Assembly (NCBI GenBank): GCA_035633215.1
Contig: DASQFI010000007.1
Location: forward strand, 62,001-126,000
Reading direction: 5' to 3'
Length of the DNA stretch: 64,000 bases
From: DASQFI01 sp035633215
Lineage (GTDB): Bacteria; Acidobacteriota; Vicinamibacteria; Vicinamibacterales; SCN-69-37
The notes beneath the pieces were generated by a model. That model saw only the letters and a program-made list of their open reading frames with translations. It was not told where the DNA came from and searched no databases. This document shows, piece after piece, positions 8,502 to 15,741 of this stretch. How positions within the stretch are numbered: the stretch's first letter is position 1; each line of letters begins with the position of its first letter. The translations under genes were made by a program, and so were the position numbers.

Positions 8502-9818
8502 GTGGCTCGACTGCATGCATCGTCGATCGTCGTGATTGTTCTTGCCTTGGGGATCGCGGCACCAGCGAAACTTGGCGCGCAGACCGCCGGACAGATTCGG
8601 CCCCCGGTTCCCAACTCAACCGGATCGTCTGATCGCGCCAGGCGCCCAGCCGCCGAACCGCCGATCGAAGCCGTTGAGGTCGAAGGTGCCGAGCGCACAC
8701 GCCCTGCCGTCGTGCTCGATGCCGTGGGACTGGTGCCGAGCCGCCTGCTGAGCAAGGATGCGTTCGAGCGTGCCGCGCGCAAGCTCGACGAGCTGCCGGC
8801 CGCGTCCAGCACCGAGCTCACACAGCGGCCCGCCACGAACGGCTCGGTGCGCGTGAAGGCCACCATTCGCGAGCGCGCCCTGATGCCGAAGGGGCTCGCC
8901 GACTGGGCCGTCGTGGGCGGTCGCGCGCTGTTCGTCGGTGAAATGAAGATCGACATCGCTGGACCGTTCGGTGCCGGCGAAGTGTTCAGCAGCACGTTCC
9001 GCTGGGCGAAGAACCGGCCGCGCGTCGCTTTTGGGCTTGCCGTGCCGGACCTCGGACCCTTGCCCGGAGTGACGCGCTTCGAGGTGGCCTGGGAGCCGCA
9101 GACCTACGGCATCGTGCCGACCGGCGCCGATGCTTTTCGCGAGACGCGTCAGCGCGCCGGCGTGGGCGTTGGCGACTGGGCCTCGAGCTGGCTCGCGTGG
9201 CATGCCGGCACGGCGTTCGATCGGTTCGAAGATCGGAATCACGTCGCGTTCAATGCCGGCGTTGACGTTCGATTGATGAGCGATCTCCTGGCCATCATGC
9301 TCGGCACCGAAACCTGGGTCCCGACGAACGGCGGCAGCCGGTTCACGGCGACCAATCTTGCGGCTGCGTGGCGATCGAGCCGCGACCTGGCGCCACCGTG
9401 GACCGCAATCGTCGGCACGACGATCGCGACCGATGCCGCGCCGATGGCGCTCTGGCCGGGCGCGAGCGCTGGCCGCGGCCGAGGTGTGCTCCTTCGCGCG
9501 CACCCCTTGCACTCTCACGGCATCGTCACCAGCGAGGTCTTCGGGCGCCGAATCGCTTACGCCACGCTCGAGCGGCAGCACGTCGTCAAGACGATGTCGA
9601 TGGCGACGATCGGCGTGGCGGGGTTCGTGGACGCCGCGCAGGTCTGGCGCCGCGGGACCGATTTCGCGTCGTCGCCGTTCCACGTCGACATCGGCGGCGG
9701 CCTCCGCATCAACGCGGCCAAGACCGGCGGCATGGTCCGCGTCGACGTCGGCTACGGCCTGCGTGACGGCAACGTGAAGCTCTCGGCGGGGTGGATGGAA
9801 AGCTGGCCGCGGAGGTGA
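8502..9818 (+). CDS. Exported BamA/Omp85-like beta-barrel protein
   Basis: About 438 residues. A signal peptide (hydrophobic run SSIVVIVLALGIAAP, cleavage near KLGAQ) is followed by a POTRA-like stretch (about residues 45-100, 'EAVEVEGAERTRPAVVLDAVGLVPSRLL'). The C-terminal half is rich in alternating strands, including 'GVAGFVDAAQVWRRG', 'FHVDIGGGLRIN' and 'MVRVDVGYGLRDGNVKLSAGW', typical of the last strands of Omp85/surface-antigen barrels. It is shorter than BamA and has one POTRA-like repeat at most. The start is uncertain: an in-frame GTG at 8463 would add 13 residues before the signal peptide, so I prefer GTG 8502. It lies 105 bases after the permease stop. Confidence 0.7.
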   Translation: MARLHASSIVVIVLALGIAAPAKLGAQTAGQIRPPVPNSTGSSDRARRPAAEPPIEAVEVEGAERTRPAVVLDAVGLVPSRLLSKDAFERAARKLDELPAASSTELTQRPATNGSVRVKATIRERALMPKGLADWAVVGGRALFVGEMKIDIAGPFGAGEVFSSTFRWAKNRPRVAFGLAVPDLGPLPGVTRFEVAWEPQTYGIVPTGADAFRETRQRAGVGVGDWASSWLAWHAGTAFDRFEDRNHVAFNAGVDVRLMSDLLAIMLGTETWVPTNGGSRFTATNLAAAWRSSRDLAPPWTAIVGTTIATDAAPMALWPGASAGRGRGVLLRAHPLHSHGIVTSEVFGRRIAYATLERQHVVKTMSMATIGVAGFVDAAQVWRRGTDFASSPFHVDIGGGLRINAAKTGGMVRVDVGYGLRDGNVKLSAGWMESWPRR

Positions 9819-9821
9819 GAT

Positions 9822-9888
9822 GACCTCTGAGGTCGTTTTCAGGACCCGGCCCACGTCAACGGATCTTGGTAAAACGACCTCAGAGGTC
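9822..9888. promoter_or_regulatory. Large inverted repeat with two 13-bp palindromes
   Basis: The 18-base arms at 9822-9839 and 9871-9888 are perfect reverse complements, separated by 31 bases. Each arm also contains its own 13-base palindrome, GACCTC-N-GAGGTC. The element fills the gap between the barrel-protein stop and the next gene start. It could be a terminator with a T-run in the first arm, a pair of operator sites for a dimeric repressor of the downstream gene, or a small mobile palindrome. Confidence 0.8.
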
Positions 9889-9902
9889 TTACCATTGCGG
9901 CC

Positions 9903-11243
9903 ATGCGCCGCCTTTTCGCATATGTCAGCCTCCTCGCCTGCGCGGCTCTGCTGGGTCCCGTCGCGCCGGTCGATGTCTCGGCCGTCGCCGATGTGAATTG
10001 GCCGCAGTGGCGCGGACCCGACGGCGCCGGCATCGGTCAAGGCACCTTCCCGGACACCTGGTCAGCGACATCCCACATTGCGTGGAAGACGCCGATCGCG
10101 GGCCGCGGACATTCGTCGCCCGTCCTGTGGGGCAACCGGATTTTTCTCACGACATCGATCGAAGGCGCGGAGATTCCTGGACGCAAGGCGCCCGATCATC
10201 TCGGCTTCGACTTGAAGCCCGGCTACTTCCACGAAGACAGCGTCGGCGTGGACTACGCCTACACGTTGAAAGTGCTCGCCGTGGACGCGATGACCGGCAA
10301 ACCCGTCTGGGAGCGGGCAGTCCACGACGGCCCCGTGTACGACAACCGGCACCGGAAGAACACGTACGCATCCTCGACGGTGGTGACCGACGGCAAGATG
10401 GTGTACGCGTCGTTCGAGTCGGAAGGGTTCTACGCGTTCGACGTCGACGGCAATCTCAAGTGGAAGGTCTCGTTTGGCGGCATGGCGAAAGCCGGCCTCG
10501 GCCCCGGGACGTCGCCAATTCTTTTCAACAATTTCGTGATTCTCCAGGGCGATCAGGAAATGGGCACCGGTTCCTTCATCGTCGCCCTCGATCGCGCCAC
10601 CGGGAAGGAAGTCTGGAGAACGTCGCGTGAGACCCGGCGCAGCTGGGCGACGCCCCTGATCGTTCAATCCGGTGGCCGAACGGAGCTCGTCGCGTCCGGT
10701 GCGGAAGCCGTCGTCGCGTACGACCCGGCGACCGGCAAAGAGCTTTGGCGCACAGACGGCACGCGCAGCCATCCGATTCCGAGCTTCGTTCAGGGAGATG
10801 GTCTGGTGTTTGCGACCGCCGGAAGCCAGGCCAAGGTCGCGCTCGGCATTCAGCCGGGCCCGGCCACACCTGCCGGGGCATCACGCGTCATCTGGCGCTA
10901 CAACAAAGGCACCGCGTACGTACCGTCGCCGATTTACTACAACGGTTATCTGTATTTGATGACCGACAGCGGCATCGTCACGTGCCTCGATCCGAAAATC
11001 GGGACGCTCGTCTATGAAGGTGGCCGGGTCCCGGTCCCGGCGACGTTCACGGCGTCGCCAGTGGCGTTCGGCGACAAGATCCTGCTCACGAGCGAGGACG
11101 GCGACACGTTCGTGATGCGCGCCGGCCCGAAGCACGAGATCATTCGCACGAACTCGCTCGAAGAGCCGGTCTTCGCCTCGCCGGCGCTGGCCAACGGCAC
11201 GGTCTTCATTCGAGGCGAGAAGCATTTGTACGCAATAAGGTAG
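9903..11243 (+). CDS. Exported PQQ-type beta-propeller protein
   Basis: 446 residues with a signal peptide (MRRLFAYVSLLACAALLGPVAP) and then repeated propeller blades of the PQQ/BamB type. The start of the mature protein has the conserved 'WPQWRGPDGAGIG'. Blades show 'VLAVDAMTGKPVWER', 'IVALDRATGKEVWRT' and 'VVAYDPATGKELWRTDG', the classic AxDxxTGxxxW motif. Proteins like this are predicted secreted or periplasmic; most are scaffold-like, and a bound PQQ cofactor cannot be claimed from sequence. It is preceded by the 9822-9888 inverted repeat and followed by a hairpin, so it may be its own transcription unit. Confidence 0.88.
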   Translation: MRRLFAYVSLLACAALLGPVAPVDVSAVADVNWPQWRGPDGAGIGQGTFPDTWSATSHIAWKTPIAGRGHSSPVLWGNRIFLTTSIEGAEIPGRKAPDHLGFDLKPGYFHEDSVGVDYAYTLKVLAVDAMTGKPVWERAVHDGPVYDNRHRKNTYASSTVVTDGKMVYASFESEGFYAFDVDGNLKWKVSFGGMAKAGLGPGTSPILFNNFVILQGDQEMGTGSFIVALDRATGKEVWRTSRETRRSWATPLIVQSGGRTELVASGAEAVVAYDPATGKELWRTDGTRSHPIPSFVQGDGLVFATAGSQAKVALGIQPGPATPAGASRVIWRYNKGTAYVPSPIYYNGYLYLMTDSGIVTCLDPKIGTLVYEGGRVPVPATFTASPVAFGDKILLTSEDGDTFVMRAGPKHEIIRTNSLEEPVFASPALANGTVFIRGEKHLYAIR

Positions 11244-11267
11244 GGCGGATTGAACTCTAAATCCGCC
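11244..11267. repeat. Hairpin after the PQQ-propeller gene (GGCGGATT / AATCCGCC)
   Basis: A stem of 8 perfect base pairs (11244-11251 with 11260-11267) and an 8-base loop begins right at the stop codon. The sequence resembles half of the two-hairpin GTAG/CTAC elements at 15583 and 49041 (it starts GTAGGGCGGAT), so it may be a degenerate half copy used as a terminator. Confidence 0.55.
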
Positions 11268-11291
11268 AACGCCTCCCCTTCGAGGCCTGCT

Positions 11292-12275
11292 ATGACGTCC
11301 ACTCTTCGGTGTCTGCTCGTCGCGTTGGCGATCCCAGCCGTCCTCGCGGCGCAACAAGCCATCAAGTTCGAACCCACTGCCGGCGTGCCGACATTTGCCG
11401 TTCGCGAGCCCGTGCTGCGGATCAAGCCGGGCGCGACCGTCGAGACGAGGACCTTCTCACGGCCCGGTGATTACTACGAGGGCAAAGGCGGCGCCTGGCC
11501 AGGCGAAGTCGGACCGTTCCACATCGAAGGCGCGGCGCCCGGCGACACGCTCGTCGTCAAGATCGTGCGCCTGAGGCCGAACCGCGACTCGGCCGTGTCG
11601 CGATACACGCCGAACAACATCAGCGGCGTCGCGGCGGACAACCGGACGCGGATGCTGAACGACCCGCTGCCCGCGCGCACGTTCATCTGGAAGCTCGACC
11701 GCACGCGAATGGTCGGGATTCTGGACTTGCCCGCCTCGGCGAGCAAACAAATCGAGCTGCCGTTGAGACCGATGCTGGGCCGCGTCGCGGTCGCTCCGGC
11801 TGGCGAGGAAGCGTTCGGGGGACTCTGGCCGGGCGACTTCGGCGGCAACCTCGACGCGTCGGACGTTCGCGAAGGGGCCACGGTCTCACTGCCCGTCTTT
11901 CACAACGGCGCACTCTTCTACTTCGGTGATGGACATGCCCTCCAGGGCGACGGCGAGATCATCGGCTCCGGTCTCGAGACGACGATGGACGTCACGTTTC
12001 AGTTCGATCTGATCAAAGGCAAACGTATCCGCTGGCCGCGTATCGAGGACGATCAGCACATCATGGTCGCGGCGAGCATGCGGCCGCTGATCGATGCTCT
12101 GCGCATCGCGTACGTCGAGTTGATCGAATGGCTCGTCGCCGAGTATGGCTTCGAGAAGATGGACGCATTTCAGGTCGCGTCACAGATCGGCGAGGTTCGC
12201 GTGGCCAACGTCGTCGATCCGAATTACACGGTCGTCGCGAAGTTTCCGAAGAAGTTCTTGCCTCCGAAGAAGTAG
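11292..12275 (+). CDS. Acetamidase/formamidase-family protein, exported
   Basis: 327 residues. After a signal peptide (MTSTLRCLLVALAIPAVLAAQ) it matches the FmdA/AmdA fold: 'VREPVLRIKPGATVETRTF', 'GPFHIEGAAPGDTLVVKIV', 'GRVAVAPAG', 'PGDFGGNLDASDVREGATVSLPVFHNGALFYFGDGHALQGDGEI' and 'MVAASMRPLIDALRIAYVELIEWL'. The family hydrolyses short amides to acid plus ammonia. The export signal is unusual for the cytoplasmic formamidases but common in acidobacterial homologues, so the substrate may be an extracellular amide. I chose the ATG at 11292 because the signal peptide begins there. Confidence 0.88.
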   Translation: MTSTLRCLLVALAIPAVLAAQQAIKFEPTAGVPTFAVREPVLRIKPGATVETRTFSRPGDYYEGKGGAWPGEVGPFHIEGAAPGDTLVVKIVRLRPNRDSAVSRYTPNNISGVAADNRTRMLNDPLPARTFIWKLDRTRMVGILDLPASASKQIELPLRPMLGRVAVAPAGEEAFGGLWPGDFGGNLDASDVREGATVSLPVFHNGALFYFGDGHALQGDGEIIGSGLETTMDVTFQFDLIKGKRIRWPRIEDDQHIMVAASMRPLIDALRIAYVELIEWLVAEYGFEKMDAFQVASQIGEVRVANVVDPNYTVVAKFPKKFLPPKK

Positions 12276-12303
12276 GTCAAGGCCCGCGCCTGACTGAAGA
12301 CGT

Positions 12304-12483
12304 CTACTGCGCCGGCCGCCGGAACGTCTTGACGACAAGCACGACGACGGCCGCCACGAGAATCCAGAGCACGACTCGTCCATCACTTATCGCGTCCATG
12401 ATGTCGAACGTGCCCTGGCTGGCGCCGGCGGCCATGCCGTCGAGCGCCGCTTTTTCGAGGACCGCTTGGGCGAAGATGGGCAT
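12304..12483 (-). CDS. Small single-helix membrane protein (family with 14578 gene)
   Basis: 59 residues: an amphipathic N-terminal stretch (FAQAVLEKAALDGMAAGA), then 'FDIMDAISDGR', one strong transmembrane helix (VVLWILVAAVVVLVV) and a basic tail (KTFRR). The block 'FDIMDAISDGR' plus helix aligns without gaps with 'YEIINASRDGR' plus helix in the small protein encoded at 14578-14763, so the two are probably paralogues. It starts 8 bases after the stop of another tiny membrane protein (12492-12659) and is likely co-transcribed. I recognise no named family. Confidence 0.6.
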   Translation of the reverse strand: MPIFAQAVLEKAALDGMAAGASQGTFDIMDAISDGRVVLWILVAAVVVLVVKTFRRPAQ

Positions 12484-12491
12484 GGCCGTCT

Positions 12492-12659
12492 CTAGATGGT
12501 CGGTTTCTGACGCCGCCAGCCGGTGATCATGAGGACCAGCATCACCACGATGAAAACGAGTATGAACGTGCCGTTCTCGAGGAGCGTGACGCCAGTGTCG
12601 TAGCTGACGGAGAGCAGAAAAGCGATGCCATCCCGAATGGCCCTCATTACTTCCAGCAC
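12492..12659 (-). CDS. Small single-helix membrane protein
   Basis: A 55-residue protein read from a GTG at 12659 with a good Shine-Dalgarno (GGGAGG, 6 bases before it); an in-frame ATG at 12647 is the alternative. The sequence starts MLEVMRAIRDGIAFLL, continues SVSYDTGVTLLENGTF, then one transmembrane helix (ILVFIVVMLVLMI) and a basic end (TGWRRQKPTI). It lies 8 bases upstream of the 59-residue protein gene at 12304 and shares its layout of short N-terminus, 'NG' or 'DG' motif, helix and Arg-rich tail. Function unknown. Confidence 0.6.
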   Translation of the reverse strand: MLEVMRAIRDGIAFLLSVSYDTGVTLLENGTFILVFIVVMLVLMITGWRRQKPTI

Positions 12660-12837
12660 TGCGCTCCTCCCTGAGATGTCCCGGATCGGCCGGCATCATA
12701 ACATCGCCGTTTTCCTTGTCCTCTTATCGGAAGACTTCGGCTGAAAAACCAGCCCTTTAGTCGGCGTCCGCGGCGAGAATCGCGAGAAACAATAATGGTA
12801 TAGTCGAGATTCTTCACATTCTCGACGAGGAGGTCCC

Positions 12838-13527
12838 ATGCGTTTGGTTTACGCTTCGGCTCTGGCGGCCGCAATCGCACTGATGATTTCGGTAGCGAAC
12901 GCCGCGCCGCGGGCACAAGATCCCGATCGAAAAGTGGCCGGTGGCGGCATCAGCGCGCCAGGCTGGATGGGCGCGATCGACGCTGCGGCGGCGGCAAAGG
13001 GCGGCACCATCAACGACTCCAAGTTCGCGGCCATGGGCAGCGACTTCCACCTGACGATCGGCCCGGCCGCTTTCTACTGGAACCCGAAGAACACCGCCAC
13101 GGGGAATTACACGGTGTCGGCCACGTTCAAGGAGCTCAAGCCCGGCATGGGCGGGCATCCACACCCGGCCGGCGTGTTCATCGCCGGCGCGAATCTCGAC
13201 ACTGACAAGAAAACGGCGTTCTACTGCACGGTCAACAGCGCCGGCGCGGTTCTGGTGCGCGGCTTCAACGAGGGAACCGTGTTCACTCTGACGACTGGCC
13301 GGGGCGGCGCGGCGCCGAACGCCGCGGTCGCCAAGCCGGCAGCCGACGGCACGGTGACGAACACCGTCGCCTGGAATGTGAAGGACGGCACCGCGGAGTG
13401 CATGGTCAATGGGACCAGCGTCGGCTCCTTCACCAAGGACCAGCACAAGATCGCGACCGATGGCATCTACGGCATTCGCGTCAGCCACAACATGGAAGTC
13501 ATGGTGTCGGGGTTGGCGAAGAAGTAA
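12838..13527 (+). CDS. Exported jelly-roll (concanavalin-like) protein
   Basis: 229 residues with a signal peptide (MRLVYASALAAAIALMISVANAAPRA). The mature part looks like a beta-sandwich of the kind found in DUF1080/LamG-like sugar-binding or sugar-cleaving domains: 'FAAMGSDFHLTIGPAAFYWNP', 'NYTVSATFKELKP', 'PHPAGVFIAGANLD', 'FYCTVNSAGAVLVRGFNEG', 'NTVAWNVKDGTAECMVNG' and 'GIYGIRVSHNMEVMVSGL'. No catalytic residues can be named. ATG 12838 has GAGGAGG before it. It is followed by a strong terminator at 13589 and lies divergent from the two small membrane proteins. Confidence 0.7.
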   Translation: MRLVYASALAAAIALMISVANAAPRAQDPDRKVAGGGISAPGWMGAIDAAAAAKGGTINDSKFAAMGSDFHLTIGPAAFYWNPKNTATGNYTVSATFKELKPGMGGHPHPAGVFIAGANLDTDKKTAFYCTVNSAGAVLVRGFNEGTVFTLTTGRGGAAPNAAVAKPAADGTVTNTVAWNVKDGTAECMVNGTSVGSFTKDQHKIATDGIYGIRVSHNMEVMVSGLAKK

Positions 13528-13588
13528 CGTTCGCTGGTCTCAAGCCGCAGAGCCTCAAAGCCTGACAGGCTCAAAGGCGCGTCGACAG

Positions 13589-13632
13589 ACGGCAGAAGTT
13601 CGGGAGACCCCGGGCTTCTGCCGTTTGTTTTT
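13589..13632 (+). terminator. Rho-independent terminator of the jelly-roll protein gene
   Basis: A perfect 10-bp stem (13589-13598 ACGGCAGAAG with 13615-13624 CTTCTGCCGT) is followed by TTTGTTTTT. It lies 61 bases after the stop of the jelly-roll gene. Confidence 0.85.
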
Positions 13633-13697
13633 GATTCGCATCTCTTCCTTGATTCCTTGGCTGATCGGGCGTAGCCTCCGGCTATTCAATCCGCAGC

Positions 13698-13729
13698 GCC
13701 TGTGCGGCTTTGAGCCTGTGCGGCTTTGA
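13698..13729. repeat. Two tandem copies of a 16-base unit (GCCTGTGCGGCTTTGA)
   Basis: Bases 13698-13713 and 13714-13729 are identical. Related GAGCCTTTGAG-type text occurs just upstream at 13548-13577, partly in the opposite orientation, and at 24315-24345. They lie between the terminator at 13589 and the HD-protein gene. Confidence 0.75.
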
Positions 13730-13757
13730 GCCTTCGAGCGCTTTTCAGGAGGACCCC

Positions 13758-14546
13758 ATGGAACTCGACCGCAGGGCGTTTCTCACGACTCTCGGCGGAG
13801 CCGCGGCCATCGAGGCGATGCCGCACGAGGAGCGCGCCGACGCGCTCGAGCACTACATGATGGACCTGATCGACCAGCAGGGCGCGCAGAACAACCAGCT
13901 CGCGGTCCGGCGCGGCGTGGGATCCCTCTTCAGCGGCCGCGGCGAGCCGAACGCCGAGGGCCGGCTCGAGCCGAGGAAACTCGAGCCGATGCCCGCGAAG
14001 CCGACGCTCGTCGACTTCTTCAAGCTGCGCTTCGCGCCAGCCACGCATGTGCTACAGAGCGCGACCGACGCGCTGAAGAAAGGCGAGCCCGAGGAGCGCA
14101 TCCTCGCCTGTCTGCTCCACGACGTCGTTCTCAACCTGATCAAGGTCGATCACGGCTGGTGGGGCGCGCAGTTGATGGAGCCGTACGTCTCGGAGAAGGT
14201 CAGCTGGGGGATCCGGTATCACCAGGCGCTGCGCTTCTATCCCGATCCGTCCGTCGGGTACGAATATCCTGAACTCTACAACCGAATCTTTGGCAAAGAC
14301 TACGTGCCGATGCCGTACATCAAGGAGACGTACGAGTTCGCGCGCAAGCACAAGTGGTACATGGAAGCGCGGATGATCACCGTGCACGACCTCTATGCGT
14401 TCGATCCGAGTATGCAGGTCTCGCTCGACCCGTTCATCGACATCATCGGGCGGAACTTCAAGCAGCCGAAGGAAGGGCTCGGATTCGACAACAGTCCGGT
14501 TGCGCACATGTGGCGAACCCTGATGTATCCGGACAATCCGCTGTAA
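13758..14546 (+). CDS. Tat-type HD-domain-like protein
   Basis: 262 residues with AGGAGG before the ATG. The N-terminus 'DRRAFLTTLGGAAA' fits a Tat signal (RRxFL), although the hydrophobic core is short and no clear cleavage site follows. The middle contains H121-D122 (CLLHDVV), H132 (KVDHGWW) and H155 (IRYHQAL), an arrangement compatible with an HD-type metal-dependent hydrolase. The rest ('DYVPMPYIKETYEFARKHKWYMEARMITVHDLYAFDP') I do not recognise. It stands between tiny membrane-protein genes and shares the strand of the jelly-roll gene. A specific reaction cannot be named. Confidence 0.6.
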   Translation: MELDRRAFLTTLGGAAAIEAMPHEERADALEHYMMDLIDQQGAQNNQLAVRRGVGSLFSGRGEPNAEGRLEPRKLEPMPAKPTLVDFFKLRFAPATHVLQSATDALKKGEPEERILACLLHDVVLNLIKVDHGWWGAQLMEPYVSEKVSWGIRYHQALRFYPDPSVGYEYPELYNRIFGKDYVPMPYIKETYEFARKHKWYMEARMITVHDLYAFDPSMQVSLDPFIDIIGRNFKQPKEGLGFDNSPVAHMWRTLMYPDNPL

Positions 14547-14577
14547 CGACCTCGCCCCGCGAAAGGCAAAGATACGA

Positions 14578-14763
14578 CTATCTCGCCTTGAGTTGCTTGA
14601 ACAGCATCACGACGATCAGGATCGCGATCGCCAGGATGATCAGCCGGCCATCGCGCGACGCGTTGATGATTTCGTATTGCGCTTCCGTGTTGGGCTGCTG
14701 CAGAGCCACTGCGGCGAGCGCTTGTTTCGCCAGGACAGCCAGGGCCACCATAGTACCCGCCAT
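14578..14763 (-). CDS. Small single-helix membrane protein (paralogue of 12304 gene)
   Basis: About 61 residues: a hydrophobic start (MAGTMVALAVLAKQALAAVAL), a polar piece (QQPNTEAQ), the motif 'YEIINASRDGR', a transmembrane helix (LIILAIAILIVVMLF) and a basic end (KQLKAR). The motif and helix align without gaps with those of the 59-residue protein at 12304. The start is uncertain: ATG at 14763 or 14751; the frame stays open to 14862. It faces, across a 101-base divergent gap, another small membrane protein on the plus strand. Function unknown. Confidence 0.55.
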   Translation of the reverse strand: MAGTMVALAVLAKQALAAVALQQPNTEAQYEIINASRDGRLIILAIAILIVVMLFKQLKAR

Positions 14764-14864
14764 ATCGGCGCAGATCAGGGCCAGGGATAGATCGGCCCGC
14801 TCGAATCGCTGATACGAACAGATCTTGCATCTGACAGATTTGTAGTTCGCCTGCGCGTCCATTG

Positions 14865-15065
14865 ATGCAACGCATCCTTTTCATCGTCCTGTTCGCGCTG
14901 GGGACGCACACCGCCGCCGCGCAGATCGACGACACGTTGATTCGCATTCGTGCTCCGCGTATCGCGCTCACACATGTGAGCGGCGTGGCCGTACTCCTGG
15001 TCATTGTGCTCACCACGGTACAGACCTGGATGGCGAACGCGAAGCGCGCGCGACGCCAGAAGTGA
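14865..15065 (+). CDS. Small exported/membrane protein
   Basis: A 66-residue protein. An N-terminal signal-like helix (MQRILFIVLFALGTHTAAAQ) is followed by 'IDDTLIRIRAPRIALTHVSG', a second helix (VAVLLVIVLTTVQTW) and a strongly basic tail (MANAKRARRQK). It may have one or two membrane passes depending on signal cleavage. ATG 14865 is chosen; a TTG lies one codon earlier. It is divergent from the small membrane protein at 14578. Not assigned to a family. Confidence 0.5.
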   Translation: MQRILFIVLFALGTHTAAAQIDDTLIRIRAPRIALTHVSGVAVLLVIVLTTVQTWMANAKRARRQK

Positions 15066-15074
15066 CGCGTGCGA

Positions 15075-15512
15075 CTACTTCCGGCGCGCGGCGACGACGA
15101 CGAAGAATCCTTCTTCCAGCGCCAGGTTCGCTGGCCGGGTGGCCACGCCAGGCGTGTTGAGCTTGCACGTCAGCGTGTCGCCCGTGATCTCGATCACGCC
15201 CAGCTGAAGCTTGCCCGTGTCGTCGCCTTCGAGGATGTTCAGATCGATCGTCATCGGCGTCTTGCTCGGATCGATCTTGACGGTGCCGCGCTCATTGACC
15301 GTGCCGCCGACGCTCTGAGCGTACTTGTCGCCGGTGACGATGAGCGTGACTTCCTGGTCACCCTCACCCGCGGGTTGACCGTTGAACGACTTGACCACCC
15401 ACGTGCCCTGCAGGCTGGCCTGCGCCTGTGCGGGGGTGATCGGCTTGGCGCCTTGCGCCAGGACGCCGGCCGTCAGCAGCACTGCGGCGGCCAGAGTCGC
15501 GATTCGAGTCAT
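15075..15512 (-). CDS. Exported TIGR03067-like protein
   Basis: 145 residues with a signal peptide (MTRIATLAAAVLLTAGVLAQG). The mature part follows the TIGR03067 pattern common in planctomycetes and acidobacteria: 'LQGTWVVKSFNGQPA', 'VTLIVTGDKYAQSVGG', 'GTVKIDPSKTPMTIDLNILEGDDTGKLQLGVIEITGDTLTCKL' and 'TRPANLALEEGFFVVVAARRK'. Function of this domain is unknown. I used the ATG at 15512, with GGGAG before it. It is convergent with the small-protein gene ending at 15065, leaving only 9 bases between them. Confidence 0.8.
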   Translation of the reverse strand: MTRIATLAAAVLLTAGVLAQGAKPITPAQAQASLQGTWVVKSFNGQPAGEGDQEVTLIVTGDKYAQSVGGTVNERGTVKIDPSKTPMTIDLNILEGDDTGKLQLGVIEITGDTLTCKLNTPGVATRPANLALEEGFFVVVAARRK

Positions 15513-15582
15513 GTGATGGCTCCCTGCGCGGGTCGGAACGACCCCGCTCGACCAGCATATGCCGGCCGCGCGGGGTAAATGT

Positions 15583-15643
15583 ACGTAGCGCGGATTGGTT
15601 TCAAATCCGCTGGGGCGGACGTAGGGACCAGTCCGCCCTACGT
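15583..15643. repeat. Two-hairpin element bounded by ACGTAG / CTACGT
   Basis: The 61-base element begins ACGTAG and ends CTACGT (inverted). Inside are two adjacent hairpins: AGCGCGGATT with AATCCGCT (2-base bulge), and GGCGGAC (15614-15620) with GTCCGCC (15631-15637). The same plan, with different stem sequences, occurs at 49041-49096. It looks like a REP/BIME-type intergenic repeat. It sits between a minus-strand gene start and the kinase gene start. Confidence 0.6.
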
Positions 15644-15741
15644 GCGTAGACGATCGTGAACGATTGACGTACGGGGGTGGCTCCCTGTATTGACGTACCG
15701 GCCGGCGGCACCGCGCGCACGTCCCAACCCGCCCTGACTCC

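Noticed and set aside
12720..12837. Possible promoter before the jelly-roll gene (AATAATGGTATAGTC).
   Set aside because: TATAGT could be a -10 box, but no -35 match lies at the right distance, so it was not listed as a feature.
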